Assembly (NCBI GenBank): GCA_006226495.1
Contig: SBGU01000016.1
Location: 62,001-126,000, forward strand
Length of the DNA stretch: 64,000 nt
Source: Alphaproteobacteria bacterium
GTDB lineage: Bacteria; Pseudomonadota; Alphaproteobacteria; Sphingomonadales; Kordiimonadaceae
Reading direction: 5' to 3'
Positions 55,921-64,000 of the stretch are shown one piece after another (position 1 is the first letter of the stretch; the number at the start of each line of letters is the position of its first letter). A program made the translations under genes and the position numbers. The notes under the pieces were generated by a model, which was not told the origin of the DNA, searched no databases, and was given only the letters and a program-made list of their open reading frames with translations.

Positions 55921-57600
55921 CTACCTAAAATCTATTTCATCCCGGCGCGTGATCAGGGTCGCGACACCCGGGTTTTTGCCGATTTCGCTGCGGCAATAGC
56001 GGCGGATGGCAATGCGGGTCGTCTCCTCCACCATGGCATCAATATCGCGCGCGGCGGGTTTCATGCGTTCGAGCGCATGCTCAAGCGCATAGACCATGCC
56101 GTCATAGAAACTGTCGTCATCGCCGCGCGGCAGGCCCATAACCGCAAGGATTGGTTCTGCGGCCAAAGCGCCGTCGTCATCAAAGATCAGGCTTGCCGTT
56201 ACGAAGCCGTTCACCGAAGCCCGGCGGCGGTCGACAATGGCCGGATCGTCGATGCCGATGATAGCCGTGCCATCAAGCGCAAGACGCCCGACCGGGGCCT
56301 CGTCAACCAGTTCCAGCCCACGTTCGCTGATCTCGATGACATCACCATTCTTGGGCACAGTCGTGTGCTCGACCCCCAGTTCGCGCGCCAGTTTGGCGTG
56401 CCTCATGAGATGGCGAGCCTCCCCATGCACCGGAATGGCGCTGAAGGGTCTGGTCCAGCCATACATCTTGGCAAGCTCGGCGCGACCGGGATGGCCGGAC
56501 ACATGGATGAAGGCGTCCTTTTCGGTCACCACGTTGATGCCCTTGCTGGCAAGTGTGTTGAACAACTGACCCAGAACCAGTTCGTTCCCCGGAATGATCT
56601 TCGACGAGAAGATCACATTGTCATCGGGGCTCAGTTGCAGGTGTTTATGGTCGTCGCGGGCGATGCGGGCGATGGCTGCCCGCGGTTCACCCTGGCAGCC
56701 GGTGCAGGCGATCAGCACACGGTCCTTCGGCAGGTGGTCCGCGTCTTCCTCTGGCACCAGGGTCGGGAAATCTTTCAGATAGCCGGTTTCCTTGGCGGCC
56801 CGCACCACGCGCTCCATGGACCGCCCCAGCAGCACCAAATGCCGGCCACTGGCTTTTGCGACCTCGCCAATGGTTTCCAGCCGGGCCACGTTCGACGCGA
56901 ACGTGGTAATAACCACCCGGTTTTTCAGGCCCTGCACCAGTTCGATCAGGCTTTCGCGCACCGCGGCTTCCGAGCCAGATTCGCTCGGGTTGAACACATT
57001 GGTGGAATCGCCCACAAGGGCCAGCACGCCTTTTTCGCCCAATTCGCTCAGCACCGGCGACGGACAGGCAGGGCCGATCAGCGGACGGTCATCCAGCTTC
57101 CAGTCGCCGGTATGGAAAATGGTGCCCTTCGAGGTTTCGATGGCCAGGCCATGGCCTTCGGCGATGGAATGGGCAAGCGGCACATAGCGCACCGTGAACG
57201 GGCCGATCTTGATGGGCGTCAGCGCGTCAACCACATGCAGCGGCACCTGTTCCAGAAGACCGGCTTCCTTCAGCTTGTCCTTCACCAGCTCCGCCGTAAA
57301 CGGTGTTGCATAGACCGGGCAGCGAAGCCGCGGCCACAGGTAGGGCACGGCGCCGATATGGTCTTCATGGCCGTGGGTCAACACAAGGCCGATCAGCGCT
57401 TCCTGCTCGCTTTCGATGAAGGTTGGGTCCGGGAAAATCAGGTCGACACCCGGGACGTGGGTTTCAGCGAAGGTCATGCCGCAATCGACCATCAGCCAGG
57501 TCCCCTTGTGGCCATAGAGATTGAGGTTCATGCCGATCTCGCCGGACCCGCCCAGGGGCAGGAACAGAAGCCGGTCGTCTGATTTCCGCATATAGGCCAT
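55921..57600 (-). CDS. rnj: Ribonuclease J
   Basis: 559 residues. Metallo-beta-lactamase/beta-CASP nuclease with 5'-3' exo- and endonuclease activity on RNA; used in alphaproteobacteria for rRNA and mRNA processing. Zinc motif LVLTHGHEDHIGAVPYLW near residue 75, PLAHSIAEGHGLAIET and FHTGDWKLDDRP near 165, SSKIIPGNE and VHVSGHP-type FIHVSGHPGRAELAKM near 365, PVHGEARHLMRHAKLA near 395. C-terminal domain complete. ATG 57600 is 4 bp after the coaX stop. Confidence 0.95.
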   Translation of the reverse strand: MAYMRKSDDRLLFLPLGGSGEIGMNLNLYGHKGTWLMVDCGMTFAETHVPGVDLIFPDPTFIESEQEALIGLVLTHGHEDHIGAVPYLWPRLRCPVYATPFTAELVKDKLKEAGLLEQVPLHVVDALTPIKIGPFTVRYVPLAHSIAEGHGLAIETSKGTIFHTGDWKLDDRPLIGPACPSPVLSELGEKGVLALVGDSTNVFNPSESGSEAAVRESLIELVQGLKNRVVITTFASNVARLETIGEVAKASGRHLVLLGRSMERVVRAAKETGYLKDFPTLVPEEDADHLPKDRVLIACTGCQGEPRAAIARIARDDHKHLQLSPDDNVIFSSKIIPGNELVLGQLFNTLASKGINVVTEKDAFIHVSGHPGRAELAKMYGWTRPFSAIPVHGEARHLMRHAKLARELGVEHTTVPKNGDVIEISERGLELVDEAPVGRLALDGTAIIGIDDPAIVDRRRASVNGFVTASLIFDDDGALAAEPILAVMGLPRGDDDSFYDGMVYALEHALERMKPAARDIDAMVEETTRIAIRRYCRSEIGKNPGVATLITRRDEIDFR

Positions 57601-57604
57601 GCGC

Positions 57605-58378
57605 CTATCGGTTCCTTTCGTAAATGAGCCTCAGGCCCTGCAGGGTCAGGTCGCCGACCACATCGTCGATGGCGTCGGTATGGTTGGCGAAAATGGGCGC
57701 CAGACCGCCGGTGGCCAGCACTTTCATATGGTCGCCATGTTCTTTTTTCAGGCGCGCCGTCAGGCCTTCGATCATGCCGACATAGCCCCAGAAGATACCG
57801 GCCTGCATGGCTTCAAGCGTGCTTTTGCCGGTCACCCGATCACTGGTGGGTGCGGCGACCGCGATGCGCGGCAGTTTGGCCGCCGCCTGATGCAGCGCAT
57901 GCAGGGACAGGTTGATGCCAGGGCAGATCACGCCGCCAAGATATGCGCCGGTCTCGCCCACGATGTCAAACGTGGTGGCGGTGCCAAAGTCGACCACCGC
58001 AATCGGGCCGCCATACAGTGCGTCGGCGGCGACGGCATTCACCAGCCGGTCGGCGCCCACTTCCTGCGGGTTGGTGACCAGCACCTCGACCCCCAGCTTG
58101 ACGTCAGGCGCGCCCACGACCAGCGGCTCGGCATGGAAATATTTCTTGCAAAGCTGGGTCAAGGGCCACAGCACCTGCGGCACCACGCTTGCGATAATGG
58201 CACCTGTCACGTCGGTCGACTTGCGGCCATGCAGCGCCATCAGGTGGCTGATCCAGACCATATATTCGTCGACCGTGCGCTGGTCGCCGGTCGAAATACG
58301 CCATTGTTCGACGATCTCTTCGCCGTCGATCAGCGCAAACACCGTATTTGTGTTGCCGGCGTCAATGGTGAGTAACAT
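57605..58378 (-). CDS. coaX: Type III pantothenate kinase
   Basis: 257 residues. First step of CoA synthesis, ASKHA fold. Phosphate-binding motifs MLLTIDAGNTNTVFALIDGE at the N terminus, VGADRLVNAVAADALYGG near 105, VVDFGTATTFDIVGE near 128 and LATGGLAPIFANHTDAIDDV near 215. Usual place between birA and rnj. Confidence 0.96.
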   Translation of the reverse strand: MLLTIDAGNTNTVFALIDGEEIVEQWRISTGDQRTVDEYMVWISHLMALHGRKSTDVTGAIIASVVPQVLWPLTQLCKKYFHAEPLVVGAPDVKLGVEVLVTNPQEVGADRLVNAVAADALYGGPIAVVDFGTATTFDIVGETGAYLGGVICPGINLSLHALHQAAAKLPRIAVAAPTSDRVTGKSTLEAMQAGIFWGYVGMIEGLTARLKKEHGDHMKVLATGGLAPIFANHTDAIDDVVGDLTLQGLRLIYERNR

Positions 58379-58389
58379 CTTGTGCCCTC

Positions 58390-59172
58390 TCAGTCCGTGC
58401 TCGCCACGGGAAAAATATCCCCTGCATATAGGCGCTTTTGCCCGCCGCCGTCCAGCGCCACGAGCAGGCCACCATCGGCTTCAAGCGCAAGCGGCGTGCC
58501 CTTGAACTCGGCGTCATTGGTGCGCAGGGTTACAGGCTTACCTAATCCCCATGCGGCATTTGTCCAGTCCCGTGCGATGGTGCCAAAGTCGGCAACATCC
58601 CACTCCGTGAGCCGGGCATAGAGCCGCCCCGCCAGAAGCGCCGCCGCCTCGCGTACCGTGGGCGCCTGCCCCGCAGCGGCAAAAAGCGATGTGGCCGGGA
58701 ACAGGGCATCAGCCGGGAAATGCATCAGGTTCATGCCGATGCCGATGACAATGAAATCAACCAGATTTGAACTGCGGGCGCTGCTTTCGATCAGGATGCC
58801 GCTGGCTTTTTTGCCGCCGATCAGCACATCGTTCGGCCATTTGCACTGTACCATTTCGGCCGGTGCCCCAAGCGCGATGAAGGTGTCCCGCACCGCAAGC
58901 GCACAGATGAACGGCAAGGCCGCAAGGTCAGATGGCGCCAGCTTCGGCCGAAACATAAGGGAGGCATAGAGATTGCCTTCATCCGACGTCCAGGCCCTGC
59001 CCCGGCGCCCGCGCCCGGCTTCCTGCCGGCCCGCAATGAACCAGCATGGCCCCGCGAGGCCCGCCACCGCAGCCGCGGACGCCACCCGGTTCGTGCTGTC
59101 GCAGGCAACAAAGAAACGGGCCCCGACACCTGCCGGCATCGAGGCCCCCCAATCCTGAAAGTCGCTGTCCAC
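58390..59172 (-). CDS. birA: Biotin--[acetyl-CoA-carboxylase] ligase
   Basis: 260 residues from GTG 59172, sharing one base with the nuoN stop (TAGTG). Attaches biotin to carboxylases. Catalytic loop AGRGRRGRAWTSDEGNLYAS near residue 55, VQCKWPNDVLIGGKKASGIL near 110, and VIGIGMNL near 140. No N-terminal DNA-binding domain, so it is not a repressor of biotin genes. Confidence 0.95.
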   Translation of the reverse strand: MDSDFQDWGASMPAGVGARFFVACDSTNRVASAAAVAGLAGPCWFIAGRQEAGRGRRGRAWTSDEGNLYASLMFRPKLAPSDLAALPFICALAVRDTFIALGAPAEMVQCKWPNDVLIGGKKASGILIESSARSSNLVDFIVIGIGMNLMHFPADALFPATSLFAAAGQAPTVREAAALLAGRLYARLTEWDVADFGTIARDWTNAAWGLGKPVTLRTNDAEFKGTPLALEADGGLLVALDGGGQKRLYAGDIFPVASTD

Positions 59173-60623
59173 TAGAAGAGCAGCGAGCCCGCGGCCCAGG
59201 CGGCAGCAGCCACCAGAGGCGAGATCAACAGGAAGCTGACCGGCGAGTTGAGCACGGCCGCGACCCCGACAACAAGGCTGACAGCCTTGCCCTGGCCGCC
59301 TTCAAAGGCCGGCGCCGGTTCGTCGAAGAACATGATCTTGATGATCCGCAGGTAATAATAGCAGCTAACCACGCTGGTCACGAGGCCGATGACCGCGAGC
59401 GGCACCAGACCGGCGTCAACCGCAGCCTTGAACACATACCATTTGCCGAAGAAGCCCGCGAGCAACGGAATGCCGGCCAGAGAGAACATCAGGGTCGCGA
59501 TACCAATGGCCATGGGCAGGTTGGTCTGCGACAGGCCAGCGAGGTCGCTGATATCCTCGACCATGCCTTCCGAACGGCGCATCGACAGGATGGCAGCGAA
59601 GGCACCCAGGGTCATGGTCAGGTAGATGGCGATATATACCAGCAGTGCCTCGACACCCTGCTGGGTGCCGGCGGCAAGGCCGACAAGCGCAAAACCGACA
59701 TGGCCGATGGACGAATAGGCCATCAGGCGTTTGATGTTGGTTTGTACCAGCGCGATAAAAGCCCCCACCAGCATCGAGGCGATGGAGACAAACACCACAA
59801 CCTGCTGCCATTCACCGGTCATGGCCGGGAACGCACCGACCATGGCGCGCACAAACAGGGCCAGTGCGGCGATCTTGGGCGCGGCGGCAAAGAAGGCAGT
59901 CACCGGCGTCGGCGCACCTTCATAAACGTCCGGGGTCCACATGTGGAACGGCACGGCCGAAACCTTGAAGCACAGGCCCGCCAGCAGGAAGACCATGCCA
60001 ACGGTGATGCCGAGTGCCGGCTCGTGCAAGCCCTTCAGGGTCGTGGCCAGCATGTCGAAATCGGTGGTGCCTGCGAAGCCATAGATCAGCGAGATGCCGT
60101 ACAGCAGCATGCCCGACGACAGCGCGCCCAGCACAAAATACTTCAGACCGGCTTCGGTCGAACGGCTGCGGTCGCGGTTCATGGCGGCCAGCACATAAAG
60201 CGACAGGCTTTGCAGCTCGAGGCCGACATAGACGCTCATCAGGTTGTTGGCCGAAATCATCAGCATCATGCCGACGGTGGCCAACAGGACAAGGATCGGG
60301 AACTCGAAGCGGCCGATCTTATGGTCCTGCATGAAACGGCCCGACATCAGAAGCGCGATGCCCGAGCCCACGAACACGAGGGTTTTGGCAAACACGGCAA
60401 AGGCGTCGGTGACGAACATGCCGCCGAAAGTGAGTTGGCGTTCGCCGCCCACTTGCGTGAACATCACCACGCCGGCTGCGATCAGCAAAATCACCGACAG
60501 GCTGGTAATCTGGTTATAGCTCTTGTCGCCCTGGAACACGCCCAGCATCAAAAGCACCATGGCACCGACCGCCAGGATGATCTCCGGCAGGACAGGGACA
60601 AGGGTTGGAAGGTCACCGGTCAT
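59172..60623 (-). CDS. nuoN: NADH-quinone oxidoreductase subunit N
   Basis: 483 residues, antiporter-like proton-pumping subunit of complex I with about 14 membrane helices. Conserved lysines are in FVLGALSSGMLLYGISLIYG-adjacent TEAGLKYFVLG and LVQTNIKRLMAYSSIGHVGF; FKVSAVPFHMWTPDVYEGAP is the core family motif. Last nuo gene of the operon; the upstream nuo genes lie outside the window. Confidence 0.97.
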   Translation of the reverse strand: MTGDLPTLVPVLPEIILAVGAMVLLMLGVFQGDKSYNQITSLSVILLIAAGVVMFTQVGGERQLTFGGMFVTDAFAVFAKTLVFVGSGIALLMSGRFMQDHKIGRFEFPILVLLATVGMMLMISANNLMSVYVGLELQSLSLYVLAAMNRDRSRSTEAGLKYFVLGALSSGMLLYGISLIYGFAGTTDFDMLATTLKGLHEPALGITVGMVFLLAGLCFKVSAVPFHMWTPDVYEGAPTPVTAFFAAAPKIAALALFVRAMVGAFPAMTGEWQQVVVFVSIASMLVGAFIALVQTNIKRLMAYSSIGHVGFALVGLAAGTQQGVEALLVYIAIYLTMTLGAFAAILSMRRSEGMVEDISDLAGLSQTNLPMAIGIATLMFSLAGIPLLAGFFGKWYVFKAAVDAGLVPLAVIGLVTSVVSCYYYLRIIKIMFFDEPAPAFEGGQGKAVSLVVGVAAVLNSPVSFLLISPLVAAAAWAAGSLLF

Positions 60624-60636
60624 CGGTACTTACTCC

Positions 60637-62199
60637 TTAGTGGGCTTCGTGTTCGGCATGCGCCGGCGCGGCGTGCTCGCCCTGCATTTCAGCAGGAGCG
60701 GGCGCGGCGTGCTTGACGACAGCGAAATGGGTGGAGATCAGCTTCTCGACCGAGGCATGAACCGGGTCAAGGAAGCTGTTCGGGTAAATACCCATCCAGA
60801 AGACAGCCGCGATCAGCGGGGCGAAAATGATCTTTTCGCGCAGGCTGAGGTCCGGCATTGCCTTCACGTCGTCTTTGTCCAGTTCACCGAACACCAGGCG
60901 GCGCACCAGATACAGCATATAGGCTGCACCCAGGATCACACCGGTGGCAGCACCGAAGCTCACCCAGCTATTGTAGGCGAACGAACCGTTGAGCACGAGG
61001 AATTCGCCAACAAAACCACTGGTGCCCGGCAGGCCGACAGAAGCCATCGAAAGAATGACAAAGATGGTGGCATAGATCTTCATATTGACCGACAGGCCAC
61101 CATAACGCTTGATTTCGCGGGTATGCAGGCGGTCATAGATCACACCGACACACAGGAACAGCGCGCCCGAGACCACACCATGGCTCAGCATCGTGAAGAT
61201 GGCGCCTTCGATACCGTTCGCATTGAACACAAAGATACCGATGGTCACGAAACCCATATGGGCAACGGACGAATAGGCGATCAGCTTCTTGATGTCTTCC
61301 TGCACCAGTGCCACCAGCGACGTGTAGACCACGGCGATGATCGACAGGGCGAAGATAAGCCACGCGAAGTCCTGGCTTGCATCCGGGAACATCGGCAGGC
61401 TGAAGCGCAGGAAGCCGTAACCACCCATCTTGAGGAGAACACCTGCCAGGATGACCGAGCCGCCGGTCGGCGCCTGTACGTGCGCGTCAGGCAACCAGGT
61501 GTGTACCGGCCACATGGGCATCTTCACCGCAAAGGATGCGAAGAAGGCAAGCCACAGCCAGGTCTGCACCGACGGCGCAAAATGGTGGGTCATCAGGAGC
61601 GGAATGTCGGTCGTGCCGGTTTCCATGTACATGTACAGGATGGCAACCAGCATCAGCACCGAACCCAGAAGGGTATAAAGGAAGAATTTGAAGCTGGCAT
61701 AAATCCGGTTCACGCCACCCCAGACACCGATCAGCAGGTACATGGGGATCAGGCCGCCTTCGAAGAAGACATAGAACAGGAAGATATCGAGCGCGCAGAA
61801 CACACCGATCATCAGCGTTTCAAGAAGCAGGAACGCGATCATGTATTCCTTGACACGGGTCTCTACCGATTCCCAGCTTCCCAGCACCACAATCGGCATC
61901 AGGAACGCAGTCAGAACCACGAACAGCATGGAAATGCCATCGACACCGATATTGTAGCGCACGGTGTCGCCAATCCAGGCATAGTTCTCGGTGAACTGGA
62001 AGCCGGCATCGGCGTTATCGAACCCTGCCCACAACAGGCAACTGAGCGCGAAGGTCGCAAGCGTCGCCAGCAAGGCGACCGAACGGATATTCCGTTTTTC
62101 GATTTCCTTGTCCTGGTGACGGATGATCAGGATGAAGAAGGCCCCGATCATCGGCACCAGCATCATCAGCGAAAGCAGGTAATTCTGAAGAAAAATCAT
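60637..62199 (-). CDS. nuoM: NADH-quinone oxidoreductase subunit M
   Basis: 520 residues, second antiporter-like subunit of complex I. Motifs [39 protein letters not shown] (with the key glutamate), [36 protein letters not shown] and many hydrophobic helices. The C-terminal tail is His/Ala/Glu-rich ([20 protein letters not shown]), which may bind metal or be a simple low-complexity extension. 13 bp from nuoN. Confidence 0.97.
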   Translation of the reverse strand: MIFLQNYLLSLMMLVPMIGAFFILIIRHQDKEIEKRNIRSVALLATLATFALSCLLWAGFDNADAGFQFTENYAWIGDTVRYNIGVDGISMLFVVLTAFLMPIVVLGSWESVETRVKEYMIAFLLLETLMIGVFCALDIFLFYVFFEGGLIPMYLLIGVWGGVNRIYASFKFFLYTLLGSVLMLVAILYMYMETGTTDIPLLMTHHFAPSVQTWLWLAFFASFAVKMPMWPVHTWLPDAHVQAPTGGSVILAGVLLKMGGYGFLRFSLPMFPDASQDFAWLIFALSIIAVVYTSLVALVQEDIKKLIAYSSVAHMGFVTIGIFVFNANGIEGAIFTMLSHGVVSGALFLCVGVIYDRLHTREIKRYGGLSVNMKIYATIFVILSMASVGLPGTSGFVGEFLVLNGSFAYNSWVSFGAATGVILGAAYMLYLVRRLVFGELDKDDVKAMPDLSLREKIIFAPLIAAVFWMGIYPNSFLDPVHASVEKLISTHFAVVKHAAPAPAEMQGEHAAPAHAEHEAH

Positions 62200-62216
62200 G
62201 TCCTAATCCCCTGCCC

Positions 62217-64000
62217 TCAATGCCCGCTGCCGGACGCCATGAACCAGGTCACAAGGCCGGCAAGGCCGATGATCATGGCGAAGGCATAGTGGTAAACGTA
62301 ACCCGACTGCAGCTTGCGGGCGCGGGCGGCAATGCCGGCCACCAGGGCGGACACACCATTGGGGCCGAAGCCGTCGATGGTCTGCTCGTCACCGCGCTTC
62401 CAGAAGGTACGGCCAAGCCAGAAGGCCGGACGCACGAACAGGAAGTTATAGAGCTCGTCGAAATACCATTTGTTCAGGAGGAAGGCATAAAGGCCATCCC
62501 ACATTTCGGCAGTGCGCTGCGGCAGGTCGGTCTTGCGCTGGTAGAACCAGGCGGCAAGCGCCGCACCAAGGACCATCACCACAAACGGTGCCCATTTCAC
62601 GCCGGCCGGAACATGGTGCGCATGGTCCATGACATCATCGACATGGGTCATCAGCGCGCCGTTCCAGAAGTCGAACCGGTCATGGCCAATGAAGCTTGCA
62701 GCGAAATAGCCACCGGCCGCGATGGCACCGACCGTCAGGACCAGGAGCGGAATACGCATGGTCCAGGGACCTTCATGCGCATGATCGAACGTATGATGGT
62801 CGGCACGGGTGCCGGGGCCAGCGAAGGTCATGATCCACAGGCGCCAGCTATAGAAGCTGGTCATGAAGGCCGCTGCAACCGCAAGCACGAAGCCATACTG
62901 GGCCCCTGCACTATGCGACGCATAAGCCGCCTCGATGATCATATCTTTCGAGAAATAGCCCGAAAGATACGGGAAACCCGTGATCGCGAGGTTGCCGACA
63001 AACATCACACCGGCGGTGAACGGAATTTTCCGCCACAGGCCGCCCATGTTGCGCATATCCTGTTCATGATGCATGGCATGGATCACCGAACCGGCACCAA
63101 GGAACAGCAGCGCCTTGAAGAAGGCGTGCGTGAACAGGTGGAAGATGGCCGCGCCATATGCCGACAGGCCAAGGGCAAGGAACATGTAACCAAGCTGCGA
63201 ACAGGTCGAATAGGCGATCACACGTTTGATGTCGTTCTGCACCAGGCCCACGGTGGCCGCAAAAAAGGCGGTCGAGGCGCCGACGATGGTCACCACATGC
63301 AGTGCGGTCGGCGAAAATTCGAAGACCGGGCTGAAGCGCGCCACCAGGAACACACCGGCGGTCACCATGGTTGCGGCGTGGATGAGCGCCGACACCGGGG
63401 TCGGGCCTTCCATGGCGTCCGGCAGCCAGGTGTGCAGGCCAAGCTGGGCCGATTTACCCATGGCACCAACGAACAGCAACAGGCAGATCACGGTCAGCGC
63501 ATGATAGTCATGGCCCAGGAAATTGATGCTGTAGTTCTGGAATTCACCGGCGCGGGCGAAGATGTCGTCGAACATCACCGACCCCGTGAGCATGAACACG
63601 GCATAGATACCAAGGGCAAAACCGAAGTCACCGACACGGTTGACCACAAAGGCCTTGATGGCGGCGGCGTTTGCGCTCGGTTTCTTGAACCAGAAACCGA
63701 TCAGCAGGTATGACGCCAGGCCGACGCCTTCCCAACCGAAGAACATCTGCACCAGGTTGTCGGAGGTCACGAGCATCAGCATCGCGAAGGTGAACAGCGA
63801 CAGGTAAGCAAAGAAGCGCGGCTTGTCGGGGTCTTCATGCATATAGCCCATGGAATACCAGTGCACGAGCGCGGAAACAGTGTTCACCACCACCAGCATC
63901 ACGGCGGTCAGGGTATCGATCTTGAAGGCCCAGTTGAAGCTGAGGTCGCCCGAGGTCACCCAAGAGAGCACATGCACGGCGTATTTTTCACCGCCGAAGG
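62217..64000 (-). CDS. nuoL: NADH-quinone oxidoreductase subunit L (5' truncated)
   Basis: About 593 codons visible; the frame is open to the window end and the sequence [17 protein letters not shown] before the GTG at 63977 belongs to the protein, so the start lies outside. Largest antiporter-like subunit of complex I. Motifs [79 protein letters not shown] and the C-terminal long amphipathic helix with a final membrane anchor ([16 protein letters not shown]). 17 bp from nuoM. Confidence 0.97.
   Translation of the reverse strand, partial: FGGEKYAVHVLSWVTSGDLSFNWAFKIDTLTAVMLVVVNTVSALVHWYSMGYMHEDPDKPRFFAYLSLFTFAMLMLVTSDNLVQMFFGWEGVGLASYLLIGFWFKKPSANAAAIKAFVVNRVGDFGFALGIYAVFMLTGSVMFDDIFARAGEFQNYSINFLGHDYHALTVICLLLFVGAMGKSAQLGLHTWLPDAMEGPTPVSALIHAATMVTAGVFLVARFSPVFEFSPTALHVVTIVGASTAFFAATVGLVQNDIKRVIAYSTCSQLGYMFLALGLSAYGAAIFHLFTHAFFKALLFLGAGSVIHAMHHEQDMRNMGGLWRKIPFTAGVMFVGNLAITGFPYLSGYFSKDMIIEAAYASHSAGAQYGFVLAVAAAFMTSFYSWRLWIMTFAGPGTRADHHTFDHAHEGPWTMRIPLLVLTVGAIAAGGYFAASFIGHDRFDFWNGALMTHVDDVMDHAHHVPAGVKWAPFVVMVLGAALAAWFYQRKTDLPQRTAEMWDGLYAFLLNKWYFDELYNFLFVRPAFWLGRTFWKRGDEQTIDGFGPNGVSALVAGIAARARKLQSGYVYHYAFAMIIGLAGLVTWFMASGSGH

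Overview
The window is a 64 kb stretch of an alphaproteobacterial chromosome (GC-rich, densely coding, long antisense shadow ORFs). The evidence is gene order: nuoL-nuoM-nuoN-birA-coaX-rnj-mce-DUF1467-proS-lolC-lolD-dnaE, rpsB-tsf-pyrH-frr-uppS-cdsA-dxr-rseP-bamA-skp-fabZ, and ppiD-trpE...trpGDC-moaC-moeA-lexA-comEC-gltX-gltA are all typical alphaproteobacterial blocks. So are the lipoyl domain on PDH E1-beta, the short bacterial-type ProRS, and the GAAC-N7-GAAC LexA box. I saw no phage, insertion sequence, CRISPR array, rRNA or tRNA. The order within the class cannot be fixed from sequence alone; Kordiimonadales or Rhodospirillales-like relatives are a guess.

Layout. 1-4.3 kb: a truncated YeiH-type transporter, pncC/cinA, a small hypothetical, ratA, a DUF3667 membrane protein, lipA and a DUF4287/DUF5655 protein. 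4.3-10.6 kb: the pyruvate dehydrogenase operon, read leftwards as pdhA-pdhB-[two tiny membrane proteins]-pdhC-cupin-lpdA, with a REP-like palindrome pair behind it; lipA just downstream makes the cofactor for this complex. 10.6-19 kb: ftsB, eno, an exported M20 peptidase, an exported helical protein, pyrG, secG, a PEP mutase/isocitrate lyase-like gene and tpiA. 19.2-29.7 kb: ppiD, trpE, an inverted two-gene insert, trpGDC-moaC-moeA and lexA. 29.7-36 kb: comEC, gltX, gltA and a sulfotransferase-like gene. 36-47 kb: the envelope and translation operon from rpsB down to fabZ. 47-54.8 kb: a Nudix hydrolase, dnaE, lolD, lolC and proS. 55.2-64 kb: DUF1467, mce, RNase J, coaX, birA and the distal nuo genes.

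Most interesting points. (1) Between pdhB and pdhC lie two tandem paralogous single-span membrane proteins (63 and 68 codons, 27/63 identical without gaps). Each begins at an AUA codon behind a strong Shine-Dalgarno, with no ATG, GTG or TTG at the same place, so ordinary gene finders would miss them. (2) The bamA-skp-fabZ and gltX-gltA blocks are intact, but lpxD, lpxA, lpxI and lpxB, which alphaproteobacteria usually carry between these genes, are all absent; a sulfotransferase-like gene and a perfect 14-bp inverted repeat sit in their place. (3) BamA carries two back-to-back canonical EF-hand calcium loops in its beta-barrel region. (4) A GTTC-N7-GTTC SOS-type box precedes the PEP mutase-like gene, in addition to the expected one at lexA. 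(5) Three GANTC sites and a 14-bp palindrome cover the ftsB start.
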